From contig JAKFXK010000064.1 in the NCBI GenBank assembly GCA_021731445.1, positions 1 to 43,226 of the forward strand: a stretch of DNA of 43,226 nucleotides, read 5' to 3'. This document shows, one piece after another, positions 1-8,339 of the stretch (positions are counted from its first letter, which is position 1; every line of letters begins with the position of its first letter). The notes under the pieces were generated by a model. It saw nothing but the letters and a program-made list of their open reading frames with translations, did no database searches and was not told where the DNA came from. The translations under genes and the position numbers were made by a program. This stretch comes from Nevskiaceae bacterium. GTDB taxonomy: Bacteria; Pseudomonadota; Gammaproteobacteria; Nevskiales; Nevskiaceae.

Positions 1-1755
1 AGTGAGCAGGCCGGGGGCCTCCTGCTGCAGGGCCGGGCCATAGGGCGGGGTGAAGGCGGAATGCTGCAGCTCGCCCTGCCAGCGCCTTGCCCTGAGGTCG
101 GCGGCACCCGCGAGAGTGATGCTGGCTTCCGCCTTCGGCTGCGCCGCACTGGCCTTGATAGTGACGGTGTGGCGCTCGATGCGACCTTCGGCGAGCAGGC
201 TGGCGCGGTTGAGCGTGACCTCGCCGATCGTGAGGCCACTGGCGATCAGGCTGGCGCGGGAATCCTTGTCGGGTGCGTAGTCGAGATCGAGACTGACCTC
301 GGCCAACGCATTGCTCTGGTAACGCAGACCGCGCCCCATACCTCTGGCCTGCACCGAGGGCGTCGCGGGCGCGCCCTGTGCACTGGCGGTGAGCTGCACG
401 GCGCCGCCCAGCGTCGGCAGCAGCGTTTTCAGATCGCTGGCATCGAGTGACAGCGTCGCATCAAGCGTCGGCAGCACCGCGCCCTGGGCCTTGAGCGTGG
501 TGTTGCCGCTGACCAGCGTCAGTGCATCCAGCTGCACGCGCTGGGTCTCGCCCTGCAGGGCAGCAGTTCCGCGCGCGTCGAGCCGCAGCGGGTAGCCGCG
601 CAGCCTGGAGTTGTCGAGCCTGGCGGTGAAGCGCACGTTGGGCACGCTGGCTGCGCTGTCGAGGCGCTCGCCGATGGGCGTCGTGGTCTCAGCTTCGATA
701 CGGCCATTGAGCTGGCCTTTCCAGTCCGGCAGCAGCACGCCGGGATCGAGTTTTTTGATCTCCGCGCGGGCGTTGACGCGCAGTGCGGGCCGCCACTCGG
801 CCTCGCCTTGCGCACTGAGCGAGCCGGCGCGATCGGTACTCTGCACCAGCAGGCGCTCGAGGCGCGCGCTGCTGTGCTTGAGCTGGATCGCCGCATCGAC
901 ATCGAAGCCCAGCGGCTTGCTGTCCACCGCCGTGCGCAGCGCGCCCTTGAGTGTCAGTGCCAGATCCAGCGGCGCGCCGCTCAGCACGCCGCGCGCGGTG
1001 GCATCGAGCTGCGGCGCACGCAGCTGCGCCTTGCCCTGCAAGGGCCAGCGGGCGTCTTTCACGGTTGCGGTGAGATTGCTTGCCTCGCCGAGCAGGCCGA
1101 CCACGCCCTCTGCGCTGAGCGCTGCCGGGCCATCGATCTGCAGGGTGTGGATGGTGATGGTCTTTGGCGCGAGCGTGGCTTTGCCACTGGCGCGCAGCAA
1201 GCCTGCTTCGGCATGACTGAGTGCTAACGATTCGACCGTGATCGTGTCCTTCAACCAGTCGGCCTTGGCCTGGATGTCGTCGAACACCAGCGCCCTGCCC
1301 GCGACCGGCCGCCACTCGAAATGCGCGATGCGCGCCTCTTGCACCACCAGGTCGCGCGGCAATTGCGGCGACAGCGGCTGCGCTGGCTCGCCGGAGTCGT
1401 AGTGCTTTTGCTGCACGATCATGCGGCCCACTTCCAGCGAGTCCACTCGCAGCGTGCGCTGCCAGAGCGCGCCGGGCGACCACTGCAGCCGCAGGCGGTC
1501 GATCTCGGTGCGCGAGTGCTTGGCATCGAGCACGATGCCTTCGAGCAGGATGGGGCCGAACAGTCCGCCCTCGGCATGGGCCACGGTGAGTTCACCGCCC
1601 ATGAGCTTCTGCGCCATGTCGATGGTCAGCGGCACCCCACGCGTGCCGAGCGCCCACACCACGATGACGAGCAGGGCTGCCGCGATGAGCGCGATCCGCC
1701 CGGCGGTCGCCACGCACCAGGCGAGCATCAGGCCCAGCCGCCTCACGGCCCTCAC
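1..1755 (-). CDS. tamB: TamB, translocation and assembly module inner-membrane subunit (3' end cut by window)
   Basis: The reading frame is open from a GTG at 1755 to the window edge, giving 585 codons without a stop. The N-terminus has one hydrophobic anchor (about residues 8-35). The rest alternates short beta-rich segments of the AsmA/TamB type, with many D-x-x-L/A-x-G patterns and no catalytic motif. TamB proteins usually exceed 1,000 residues and end in a DUF490 domain, which here lies outside the window. TamB spans the periplasm and works with TamA in outer-membrane protein or lipid transport. It starts 25 bases after the tamA stop, the usual tamA-tamB order. A second GTG at 1746 is an alternative start. 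An ATG overlapping the tamA stop at 1784 was rejected because its frame closes after ten codons. Identity rests on architecture and neighbour. Confidence 0.88.
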   Translation of the reverse strand, partial: MRAVRRLGLMLAWCVATAGRIALIAAALLVIVVWALGTRGVPLTIDMAQKLMGGELTVAHAEGGLFGPILLEGIVLDAKHSRTEIDRLRLQWSPGALWQRTLRVDSLEVGRMIVQQKHYDSGEPAQPLSPQLPRDLVVQEARIAHFEWRPVAGRALVFDDIQAKADWLKDTITVESLALSHAEAGLLRASGKATLAPKTITIHTLQIDGPAALSAEGVVGLLGEASNLTATVKDARWPLQGKAQLRAPQLDATARGVLSGAPLDLALTLKGALRTAVDSKPLGFDVDAAIQLKHSSARLERLLVQSTDRAGSLSAQGEAEWRPALRVNARAEIKKLDPGVLLPDWKGQLNGRIEAETTTPIGERLDSAASVPNVRFTARLDNSRLRGYPLRLDARGTAALQGETQRVQLDALTLVSGNTTLKAQGAVLPTLDATLSLDASDLKTLLPTLGGAVQLTASAQGAPATPSVQARGMGRGLRYQSNALAEVSLDLDYAPDKDSRASLIASGLTIGEVTLNRASLLAEGRIERHTVTIKASAAQPKAEASITLAGAADLRARRWQGELQHSAFTPPYGPALQQEAPGLLT

Positions 1756-1780
1756 AGCTCTACCCGCACGCCCGTGGCCT

Positions 1781-3649
1781 TCATAGGCCGACCCTCACAC
1801 CAATATGCAGCCGCACCGGCGGTTCGCCGGACTTGAGCGGATGCGCGAGATCGACCTGCAGCGCGCCAAAGGGGGCGCGATAGCGGGCACCAGCACCGAT
1901 GCCGTATTCGAGCCGGGGATTCGGCGCGTCACCGACGCCGCCCGCATCGGCAAACAGCGCAAAGCCCCAGTCGTTGCGGAACATCTGCTCGACCTCGACG
2001 CTGAAGGCGTTGAGATAGCGCCCGCCGATGACGCCGCCGTTGTCGTTGCGGCCCGCACCGATCGACTGGTAGGCATAGCCGCGCACCGACTGGTCGCCCC
2101 CGGCGAAGAAGCGTTCGTCCGGTGGCAGGTTGTCGAAGCCCCGCACGGCGGTGGCGCCGAACTCCACACGCCCCAGCAGCCGCGCGCGGCGCAGCAGCGG
2201 CACCGGCAGCGCACCCTTGAGCACCCCGCGCGTCTGCACAAAGCTGGCGTCGGAGAGCAGGCCTTCCTGTGCCGCATGCACGTCGGTGAAGATCGACACG
2301 CCGCGCCGCGCATGGGCCGGGTCATCGAGCCATTGCCGCGACAGCGAAAGACCCGGCGTGAGCAGCGACACCTCGTCGTCGTCGCCTTCGTCGAAATCGA
2401 ACAGGCTGCGGTGGAAGCGCAGGTAGTAGATGCGCTTCCAGTCGCCACGCGTGCGATTGAGCGCAGTGCCGAGGCGATAGTCGGTGGAGCTGCCAAACAC
2501 CTGGTTGTTCTGTTCGGCCGCCCCGGTGAAGCTCAGGAACTCGCCCGGTTCGGTGCCATAGGGAATGCGGTACTCGGCGGAGGCGCCGGAGATTTTCTGC
2601 GAGGCGCGCACCGCTGCGCGCAGCTTGTGGCCGCGCGCATTGAGACGGCGAAACTCGGTGGCGGCCGATACCCGCGCACCGGTATCGGTGCCGTAGCCCA
2701 CGCCGTAGTCATCGCGTCTCGCCTTGCCATCGCTGAGCGTGATGAGCACCGGGATTTCATCGCCCTCGGCCTGGTCGCGCTGCGGTGTGAACTCGACATC
2801 GGCGAAGTAGCCGAGATCGTAGAGCGCGAACTGGCTGTCGAGCAGTGCCTGCGGCGAAAACGACTCGCCCGGTTCGAACTTGAGATAACGGGTGAGCACG
2901 TCAGTATCGATCTGATCGGAGCCCTCGAACCGCAGCGCGCCGAAACGCCAATGGCGGCCGGTATCGAAGCTCAGCGCGGCGACGGCCAGATGCTGCTTCA
3001 CATCCACCCGCAGCTCGGCACGGGTGGCGCGGGCATCGAGATAACCGGCTTCGCGCAGCCGGCTGAGCACGCCGGACTTGAAGGCATCGTATTCGGCATG
3101 CCGCAGGCGGCGTCCGATGCGGGGGCTCAGTGCGCGCAGTGTTTCAACCTCGTCTGCGCCCTCGCCCTCCACCACGATGTCACTCGCAGCCCAGCGCACC
3201 GGCGTGCCGGGTGTGACGCGGTAGATGGAGAAGTAATCGCGTGGCCCGCCGCGCAGCTCTGCGTCGATCACCGGCTGGTAATAGCCATACGGTTGCAGTG
3301 CTTTCTTGATGCTGGGCGCAGCATTGTCGTGCAGTATCTTCAGTCGCGTGTAGTCGAGCCGCCCACGCTGGTCTTCAGCGACAAAGCCAAGCCAGTTGTA
3401 GGCATTGGAAAGCTCTGGTTCGACGAGGCCGGTGATGCGAAAGTCGATGGTGACGCGCGGGCCGTCCTCTGTGCTTGGCGGCGGCGCATCGGCAGCCTCT
3501 GACGCTACCGGTTTCTTGGGTTCTGGCGTCGGCGTGCGGGTCAGTTCTTCCACCGAGGGCTGGGCGCTTACCGGTGGCTGCGCCTGCGCCCATGCCCCGC
3601 CGGTGGCAGCGCAAAGCAACAGGGCGAGCAGGCGGGCGGGAAACGTCAT
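1781..3649 (-). CDS. tamA: TamA, outer-membrane Omp85-family assembly protein
   Basis: The 622-residue protein starts with a signal peptide ending AWA before QAQ. A Pro-rich linker, POTRA-like repeats (about 65-300) and a C-terminal 16-strand Omp85 beta-barrel (about 310-622) follow. Barrel hallmarks include GGDQSVRGYAYQSIG, the lid-loop type (V/I)RG motif, and the terminal strand ending VRVGL. TamA forms the outer-membrane part of the translocation and assembly module and meets TamB in the periplasm. I chose ATG 3649 because the in-frame GTG at 3667 only adds six residues before the signal peptide and has no ribosome site. The gene lies 49 bases behind ttcA and 25 bases ahead of tamB on the same strand. 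Confidence 0.93.
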   Translation of the reverse strand: MTFPARLLALLLCAATGGAWAQAQPPVSAQPSVEELTRTPTPEPKKPVASEAADAPPPSTEDGPRVTIDFRITGLVEPELSNAYNWLGFVAEDQRGRLDYTRLKILHDNAAPSIKKALQPYGYYQPVIDAELRGGPRDYFSIYRVTPGTPVRWAASDIVVEGEGADEVETLRALSPRIGRRLRHAEYDAFKSGVLSRLREAGYLDARATRAELRVDVKQHLAVAALSFDTGRHWRFGALRFEGSDQIDTDVLTRYLKFEPGESFSPQALLDSQFALYDLGYFADVEFTPQRDQAEGDEIPVLITLSDGKARRDDYGVGYGTDTGARVSAATEFRRLNARGHKLRAAVRASQKISGASAEYRIPYGTEPGEFLSFTGAAEQNNQVFGSSTDYRLGTALNRTRGDWKRIYYLRFHRSLFDFDEGDDDEVSLLTPGLSLSRQWLDDPAHARRGVSIFTDVHAAQEGLLSDASFVQTRGVLKGALPVPLLRRARLLGRVEFGATAVRGFDNLPPDERFFAGGDQSVRGYAYQSIGAGRNDNGGVIGGRYLNAFSVEVEQMFRNDWGFALFADAGGVGDAPNPRLEYGIGAGARYRAPFGALQVDLAHPLKSGEPPVRLHIGVRVGL

Positions 3650-3698
3650 CGGCACATTGTCCGACACCGCGCTGCGGCGTGTGTTCCCGCAGCCGGTT

Positions 3699-4604
3699 TT
3701 ATTCAGTCCGTGCGTCGTCTGGATCCTGCCCCGGCATCAGCCAGTCTTTTGCTTGCGCCAGCCCGCCAAGGCCCGCGAAGTCGAACAGCTTTGCGTCCGC
3801 CAGCTGGCTTGGGGCGACGTTGGTGAGCGCGCGGAAGATGGTTTCGGTCCGGCCAGGATAATCACGCTCCCATTGCGTCATCATCTTTCGCACCTGCTTG
3901 CGTTGCAGGTTTTCCTGCGAGCCGCAGAGCGTGCAGGGGATGATGGGGAATGCTTGCTGTTCGGCGTACTCGGCGAGGTCATCCTCGCGGCAATAGGCGA
4001 GCGGGCGGATCACCACATTCGCCCCGTCGTCGCTGAGCAGCTTCGGCGGCATCGCTGACAGCTTGCCGCCAAAAAAGAGGTTGAGGAAGAAAGTGCTGAC
4101 GATGTCGTCGCGGTGGTGGCCGAGGGCGATGCGGGTGAAGCCCTGCTCTTTGGCAAAGGTGTAGAGCGCGCCGCGTCTGAGGCGCGAGCAAAGCGAACAC
4201 ATGGTCTTGCCCTCGGGGATGTTGCGCTTCACCACCGAGTAGGTGTCCTGCTCCAGGATCGTGAACGGCACACCCTTGCGCTGAAGATATTCCGGCAGCA
4301 CGTGCTCCGGAAAGCCCGGCTGCTTCTGGTCGAGATTGACCGCGTGCAGCGTGAAGCGCACGGGCGCCTTGGCCTGCAACTGCATCAGCATGTCGAGCAT
4401 GGTGTAGCTGTCCTTGCCGCCCGACAGGCACACCATCACGCGATCACCTTCGCCGATCATTCCGTAATCCATGATCGCCTTGCCTACATCCCGGCGCAGG
4501 CGCTTGGCGAGCTTGTTGGATTCGGTACGCAGGCGTTCGGGCCGCTTGTGCAAGGCGGGGAAGGCGACTGGAATCTCTTTGGAGCGGGTGACGGTTTCGA
4601 ACAT
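3699..4604 (-). CDS. ttcA: tRNA 2-thiocytidine(32) synthetase TtcA
   Basis: The 301-residue protein has the PP-loop SGGKDS (61-66), which adenylates cytidine 32 of certain tRNAs before sulfur transfer. Two CxxC pairs, CSLC (136-139) and CTLC (224-227), match the cysteines that hold the Fe-S cluster of TtcA. The core [19 protein letters not shown] is the typical family N-terminus, and there is a 30-residue extension before it. Length is normal. The gene sits between the MerR gene and tamA on the same strand. TtcA is a cytoplasmic enzyme with no known link to outer-membrane assembly, so shared direction probably reflects a loose gene string. Confidence 0.95.
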   Translation of the reverse strand: MFETVTRSKEIPVAFPALHKRPERLRTESNKLAKRLRRDVGKAIMDYGMIGEGDRVMVCLSGGKDSYTMLDMLMQLQAKAPVRFTLHAVNLDQKQPGFPEHVLPEYLQRKGVPFTILEQDTYSVVKRNIPEGKTMCSLCSRLRRGALYTFAKEQGFTRIALGHHRDDIVSTFFLNLFFGGKLSAMPPKLLSDDGANVVIRPLAYCREDDLAEYAEQQAFPIIPCTLCGSQENLQRKQVRKMMTQWERDYPGRTETIFRALTNVAPSQLADAKLFDFAGLGGLAQAKDWLMPGQDPDDARTE

Positions 4605-4677
4605 GGCGGCATTCTACGGCGAGTCATGCCCGCTGGATGACCGCGGCCGTTGATGTCGCTGGGGTGCTGCTGGTTCA

Positions 4678-4702
4678 TGCCCTGCTTGATCGCGGCAGGG
4701 CA
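4678..4702. other. Perfect 8-bp inverted repeat between merR-like gene and ttcA
   Basis: TGCCCTGC at 4678-4685 pairs with GCAGGGCA at 4695-4702 around a 9-base loop. It lies just after the MerR-type gene on the minus strand. A T-run is missing on the minus strand, so it is at best a weak terminator or a processing or pausing hairpin. Confidence 0.4.
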
Positions 4703-4713
4703 CGTTCAGACTT

Positions 4714-5550
4714 TTATCGCTGGTTCGGTAACTGCTCGAACACCGAACTCAAGATATCCCCCAGATATTTCTGCACTGCCAGCTCCATCGCCCTTGCCAC
4801 TTCGGCATCGACTGCGACATCAGCGATGGGCCTGAGCTTCCAGATCAGCTCGGCGATCTTCGGCACTTCGCCAGCCTTGGGGAGGCCATCCTTAAGGTGC
4901 TGGGTGAGCACATAGCGCAGGGCGAGCTGCACCAGCTCGTTGGCCACCCGCTCGACGTTGCCGCGCAGCATGCGCAGAATGTCGAGCAGGGCCGAAAGCG
5001 GGATGCCCAAGGCCACCAGTTGCGCCGCCGCATGGACGAGCCGCGGGCGTGGCGCGCGGAAGCGCAGGCCATCGGCCTGCAGGATGCCCAGCTCGGTGAC
5101 GCGGCGCAGCAGTTCGGGGATGGCGATGATCTTTTCGTGCTTGCCGAACATCGCAATGATTTCGGGCATGGTGAAGGTGCCGGGCAGCTCCTCGGACCAA
5201 GGTGAGGTGATCGCGGATTCCAGACCCAGAAGGTCGCGCAGGTTCTGGCCTTTTTCCCAGGCTGCAATCAGCTCGGCGATGTTGCCGAGTGTGTAGCCGC
5301 GGTCGAGCAGCTGGTTGATGAGGCGCAGGCGGGCCAGATGGTCGCTGGTGTAGATGCCGGTGCGACCGCGCTTCTCCGGCGGCGGCAAGAGGCCGCGATC
5401 CTGGTAGGCGCGCACATTGCGCACGGTGGCATCGGCGGCGCGCGCGAGTTCGTCCACCGTGTATTCGGCACTGTTGGTCGCCAGCGAACTGCGCTTGCGG
5501 CGCGACTTTGGCTTGGTCTCGGCTTTGGAGTCGGTGGCTTTGCTCGGCAT
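4714..5550 (-). CDS. MerR-family transcriptional regulator
   Basis: The 278-residue protein has a basic, Lys/Ser-rich N-tail (1-25). A MerR winged helix-turn-helix follows at about 30-100, with YTVDELARAADATVRNVRAY, then RGLLPPPEKRGRTGIYTSDH and LINQLLDRGYTLGNI. About 170 residues of helical C-terminal domain follow; I see no Cys metal-binding loop, so it is not a CueR/ZntR/MerR-type metal sensor. The ligand is unknown. The start is four bases after the dgt stop, so it is probably translated from the dgt transcript. The closest general description is a MerR regulator with a large effector domain; the family is sure, the function is not. Confidence 0.87.
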   Translation of the reverse strand: MPSKATDSKAETKPKSRRKRSSLATNSAEYTVDELARAADATVRNVRAYQDRGLLPPPEKRGRTGIYTSDHLARLRLINQLLDRGYTLGNIAELIAAWEKGQNLRDLLGLESAITSPWSEELPGTFTMPEIIAMFGKHEKIIAIPELLRRVTELGILQADGLRFRAPRPRLVHAAAQLVALGIPLSALLDILRMLRGNVERVANELVQLALRYVLTQHLKDGLPKAGEVPKIAELIWKLRPIADVAVDAEVARAMELAVQKYLGDILSSVFEQLPNQR

Positions 5551-5554
5551 GGCG

Positions 5555-6694
5555 CTACTTTAGCCGCCTCGGATCGAACAATCGCTCCCATTCGTCGATG
5601 GCAAAGCGGTCCGTCATGCCCGCGATGTAGTCGGCCACGATGCGCGCACGGCTGGCTTCATCTCGTGCTGCCTCGGTCTCGGCATGCGATTGCGGCGGCA
5701 ACAGGCGCGGGTCGTGCATGAAGGCCTCGAACAGCTCGCGCAGCACGCGCTTGGCCTTTTCCATCACGCGGTAAACCTGATGGTGGCGATACAGGTGCTC
5801 GCGCAAAAAGCGTTTCAGCTCGCGGCTCTCGGCGGCGATGGCTTCGCTGTAGGCCACCAGCGGTTCGGTGAGCGCACGCACGGCATCCGGCGATGCGGGG
5901 TGTGCCTGTGCGAGACGCTGGCGCGAGTGCTCGGTGAGGTCGCCCACCAGGGTGCCGATGATGCGGCGCACGGTTTCGTGCCGCAACTGCTTGGGGATGG
6001 CCTGCGGATAGGCGCGCAGCACGGCGTCGTGGTGGCGCGCGAACAGCGGCACGGCGCGCAGCTGGTCGAGCGTGAGCAGCTGTGCACGAATGCCGTCGTC
6101 GATGTCGTGGTTGTTATAGGCGATCTCGTCGGCGAGGTTTGCCACTTGTGCTTCGAGCGTTGGCTGTCCGCCGGTGATGAAGCGTTGCGCGACAGCGCCC
6201 ATTGTTGCAGCGCGTGTTTTGGAGCAATGCTTGAGAATGCCTTCGCGCGTCTCGAAGGTGAGATTGAGGCCCGTGAACTCGGCGTACTTGTCTTCGAGCA
6301 AATCCACCACGCGCAGCGATTGGGCGTTGTGCTCGAAGCCGCCCCAAGGCTTCATGCAGTCGTTGAGGGCGTCCTGCCCAGCATGGCCGAACGGCGTGTG
6401 GCCAAGGTCGTGTGCAAGGCAGATTGCTTCCGCAAGGTCTTCGTTGAGATGCAGCGTGCGGGCAATGGTGCGGGCGATCTGCGCGACTTCGAGCGAGTGC
6501 GTGAGCCGGGTGCGGAACAGATCACCCTCGTGGTTCACAAAGACCTGGGTCTTGTATTCGAGACGGCGAAAGGCAGCGGAATGGATGATGCGGTCACGGT
6601 CGCGCTGGTACTCGCTGCGGTAGGTGGGCGCAGGCTCGGCGACACCGCGACCGCGCGAGCATTCGGGGCGGGCGGCGTAGGGGGCGAGGATCAT
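5555..6694 (-). CDS. dgt: Deoxyguanosinetriphosphate triphosphohydrolase-like protein (HD domain)
   Basis: The 379-residue protein is a metal-dependent HD-domain phosphohydrolase of the dGTPase-like type 2 family, which cleaves dNTPs to the nucleoside and triphosphate. Metal ligands are visible as H66 in [12 protein letters not shown] and the HD pair H95-D96 in [16 protein letters not shown]. The N-terminal [24 protein letters not shown] is the family hallmark. ATG 6694 was chosen over an in-frame ATG 105 bases upstream because the latter runs into aroB and adds Ser/Arg-rich shadow sequence. It follows aroB by 34 bases, and aroB-dgt is a common order in Betaproteobacteria. Substrate preference cannot be read from the sequence. 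Confidence 0.93.
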   Translation of the reverse strand: MILAPYAARPECSRGRGVAEPAPTYRSEYQRDRDRIIHSAAFRRLEYKTQVFVNHEGDLFRTRLTHSLEVAQIARTIARTLHLNEDLAEAICLAHDLGHTPFGHAGQDALNDCMKPWGGFEHNAQSLRVVDLLEDKYAEFTGLNLTFETREGILKHCSKTRAATMGAVAQRFITGGQPTLEAQVANLADEIAYNNHDIDDGIRAQLLTLDQLRAVPLFARHHDAVLRAYPQAIPKQLRHETVRRIIGTLVGDLTEHSRQRLAQAHPASPDAVRALTEPLVAYSEAIAAESRELKRFLREHLYRHHQVYRVMEKAKRVLRELFEAFMHDPRLLPPQSHAETEAARDEASRARIVADYIAGMTDRFAIDEWERLFDPRRLK

Positions 6695-6728
6695 GGCGCT
6701 TTTATACCGCAGCGTTGCTGCCGTGGCT

Positions 6729-7820
6729 TTAGGCGCAGAAGTGCGCGAGCGTCTCGCTGAGCTTGCGGTCGTCGAAGTCCGCCGTGAGCACCGCATCACC
6801 CAACTGCCGCAGCAGCACGAAGCGCAGCTGCCCGGCAGCCACCTTTTTGTCGCCGGCCATCAGGCAGCGGAAGTTTTCCGGCTTCATGCCTGCGGGCGGC
6901 TTGATGAGCAGGCCGGCGCGCGCGACGAGTGCGGTGCAGCGGGCGCTATCCCCGGCGCTGATCCAGCCCAGGCGCGCCGAGAGATCGGCGGCCATTGCCA
7001 AGCCCAGTCCCACCGCCTCGCCATGCAACCATTGCGTGTAGCCGGTGTAGGTTTCGACGGCATGGCCAAAAGTGTGTCCGAGGTTGAGCAGGGCGCGCTG
7101 GCCGTTGGTCTCGAACTCGTCCTCGGCGACGAACTTCGCCTTGAGCGCGCAGCAGCGCTCGACGACCGTCGCGCTGGTCTCGGCGTCGAGTGCCATCAGC
7201 CGGTCGATGGCACCGGTTTCGAGTTCCCTGAAGAAGGCAGCATCGCCGAGCATCCCGTATTTGATGACCTCAGCCGCACCGGCTGACAGCTCGCGCCTGG
7301 GCAGGGTCTTGAGTAGATCGAGATCGGCAATCACCGCCCTGGGCTGGTGAAAGGCCCCGATCAGATTTTTGCCACGCGCATGGTTGACGCCGGTCTTGCC
7401 GCCGACGCTGGAATCGACCATCGCCAGCAGAGTGGTGGGCACTTGCACGAAGGCGATGCCGCGCTGGTAGATGGCGGCGCAGAATCCGGCGAGGTCACCG
7501 ATCACGCCCCCGCCAAAGGCGATCAGCACCGCATCACGCGCCAGCTTCTGGGCGAGCATCCAGTCCAGCACGCGCTCTGCGGTCATCCAGCTCTTGCTGG
7601 CCTCGCCCGCATCGAGTACCAGAACCTGCTCCTGCGTCAGGCCCAGCCCGGAGAGCAGTGCGGGCAAATGCAGTGCCGCGACATGGCTGTCGGTCAGGAC
7701 ACAGAGCTTGCGGCCCTGCAGCGCATCCTTGGCGAGGCTGCCGGCGAGCGCGCCGCTGCCGATGTGGATGGCATAGCCGTGCTGGGCCAGCGCCACGTTC
7801 AGGCGGCGAATCTTGCTCAT
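6729..7820 (-). CDS. aroB: 3-dehydroquinate synthase
   Basis: The 363-residue cytosolic enzyme converts DAHP to 3-dehydroquinate, step 2 of the shikimate pathway, with NAD and a divalent metal. Visible hallmarks are DAGEASKS, the NAD-binding [31 protein letters not shown] and, near the metal site, [11 protein letters not shown]. Length is normal for the family. The start ATG overlaps the aroK stop by four bases (ATGA), so the two are translationally coupled. With aroK it forms the classic aroKB pair behind the pilus genes. Confidence 0.97.
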   Translation of the reverse strand: MSKIRRLNVALAQHGYAIHIGSGALAGSLAKDALQGRKLCVLTDSHVAALHLPALLSGLGLTQEQVLVLDAGEASKSWMTAERVLDWMLAQKLARDAVLIAFGGGVIGDLAGFCAAIYQRGIAFVQVPTTLLAMVDSSVGGKTGVNHARGKNLIGAFHQPRAVIADLDLLKTLPRRELSAGAAEVIKYGMLGDAAFFRELETGAIDRLMALDAETSATVVERCCALKAKFVAEDEFETNGQRALLNLGHTFGHAVETYTGYTQWLHGEAVGLGLAMAADLSARLGWISAGDSARCTALVARAGLLIKPPAGMKPENFRCLMAGDKKVAAGQLRFVLLRQLGDAVLTADFDDRKLSETLAHFCA

Positions 7821-8338
7821 GCAGCAGTGTCGCGCTGCATTGCCAGCTCGATGTCGCGCGCCAGTTGCTTGGCATTCTTGCCGTCGGTATCAAGTACGAG
7901 GTCGGCGACTTCGCGGTACAAGGGGTCGCGCTCGGCAAACAGGCGCGCGAGAGTCGCACGACGATCACCGTGCACCAGCAGGGGCCGGTGGTCGCTGCGC
8001 TCCACACGGGCAAACTGCTGCGCCACACTGGCGTGCAGGTAAACCACGAAGCCGCGGGATTTGAGGTGCTTGCGATTGTCAGCCTTGATCACTGCGCCGC
8101 CGCCGGTGGCGAGCACGATGCCGGTCTGGGCGGTGAGGTCTTGCAGCACCAGTTGTTCGCGCTTGCGGAATCCCTCTTCACCTTCCTTTTCGAAGATGAA
8201 AGGGATGTCCACCCCGGTGCGGGCCTCGATCTCGTGATCGGAGTCGACGAAATGCAGGCCGCGCTGCTCGGCGAGCTTTTTGCCGATGGTGGTCTTGCCC
8301 GCGCCCATTGGGCCCACGAGAAAGATGTTCGCCGGCAT
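7817..8338 (-). CDS. aroK: Shikimate kinase
   Basis: The 173-residue kinase phosphorylates shikimate with ATP. It carries the Walker A loop GPMGAGKT (9-16), the shikimate-binding VDSDHEIE (31-38), LATGGGAV for substrate and phosphate binding, and the lid sequence ERSDHRPLL. ATG 8338 gives the standard family N-terminus (MPANIFLVGPMGAGKTT); longer in-frame extensions run through the upstream gene and were dropped. The start is separated by only one base from the stop of the upstream Ig-repeat lipoprotein gene, so its ribosome site lies inside that gene. Confidence 0.97.
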   Translation of the reverse strand: MPANIFLVGPMGAGKTTIGKKLAEQRGLHFVDSDHEIEARTGVDIPFIFEKEGEEGFRKREQLVLQDLTAQTGIVLATGGGAVIKADNRKHLKSRGFVVYLHASVAQQFARVERSDHRPLLVHGDRRATLARLFAERDPLYREVADLVLDTDGKNAKQLARDIELAMQRDTAA

Positions 8339-8339
8339 T

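Noticed and set aside
1752-1784. ATG overlapping the tamA stop as the tamB start
   Set aside because: That frame closes after ten codons; the long TamB frame begins at GTG 1755 or 1746.
1805-3502. 565-codon plus-strand frame
   Set aside because: Antisense to tamA with no ribosome site or motif.
4678-4702. Intrinsic terminator call for the 8-bp hairpin
   Set aside because: The hairpin is real, but no T-run follows on the minus strand, so I list it only as an inverted repeat.
5684-6760. 358-codon plus-strand frame
   Set aside because: Antisense to dgt; it lacks a coherent protein pattern.
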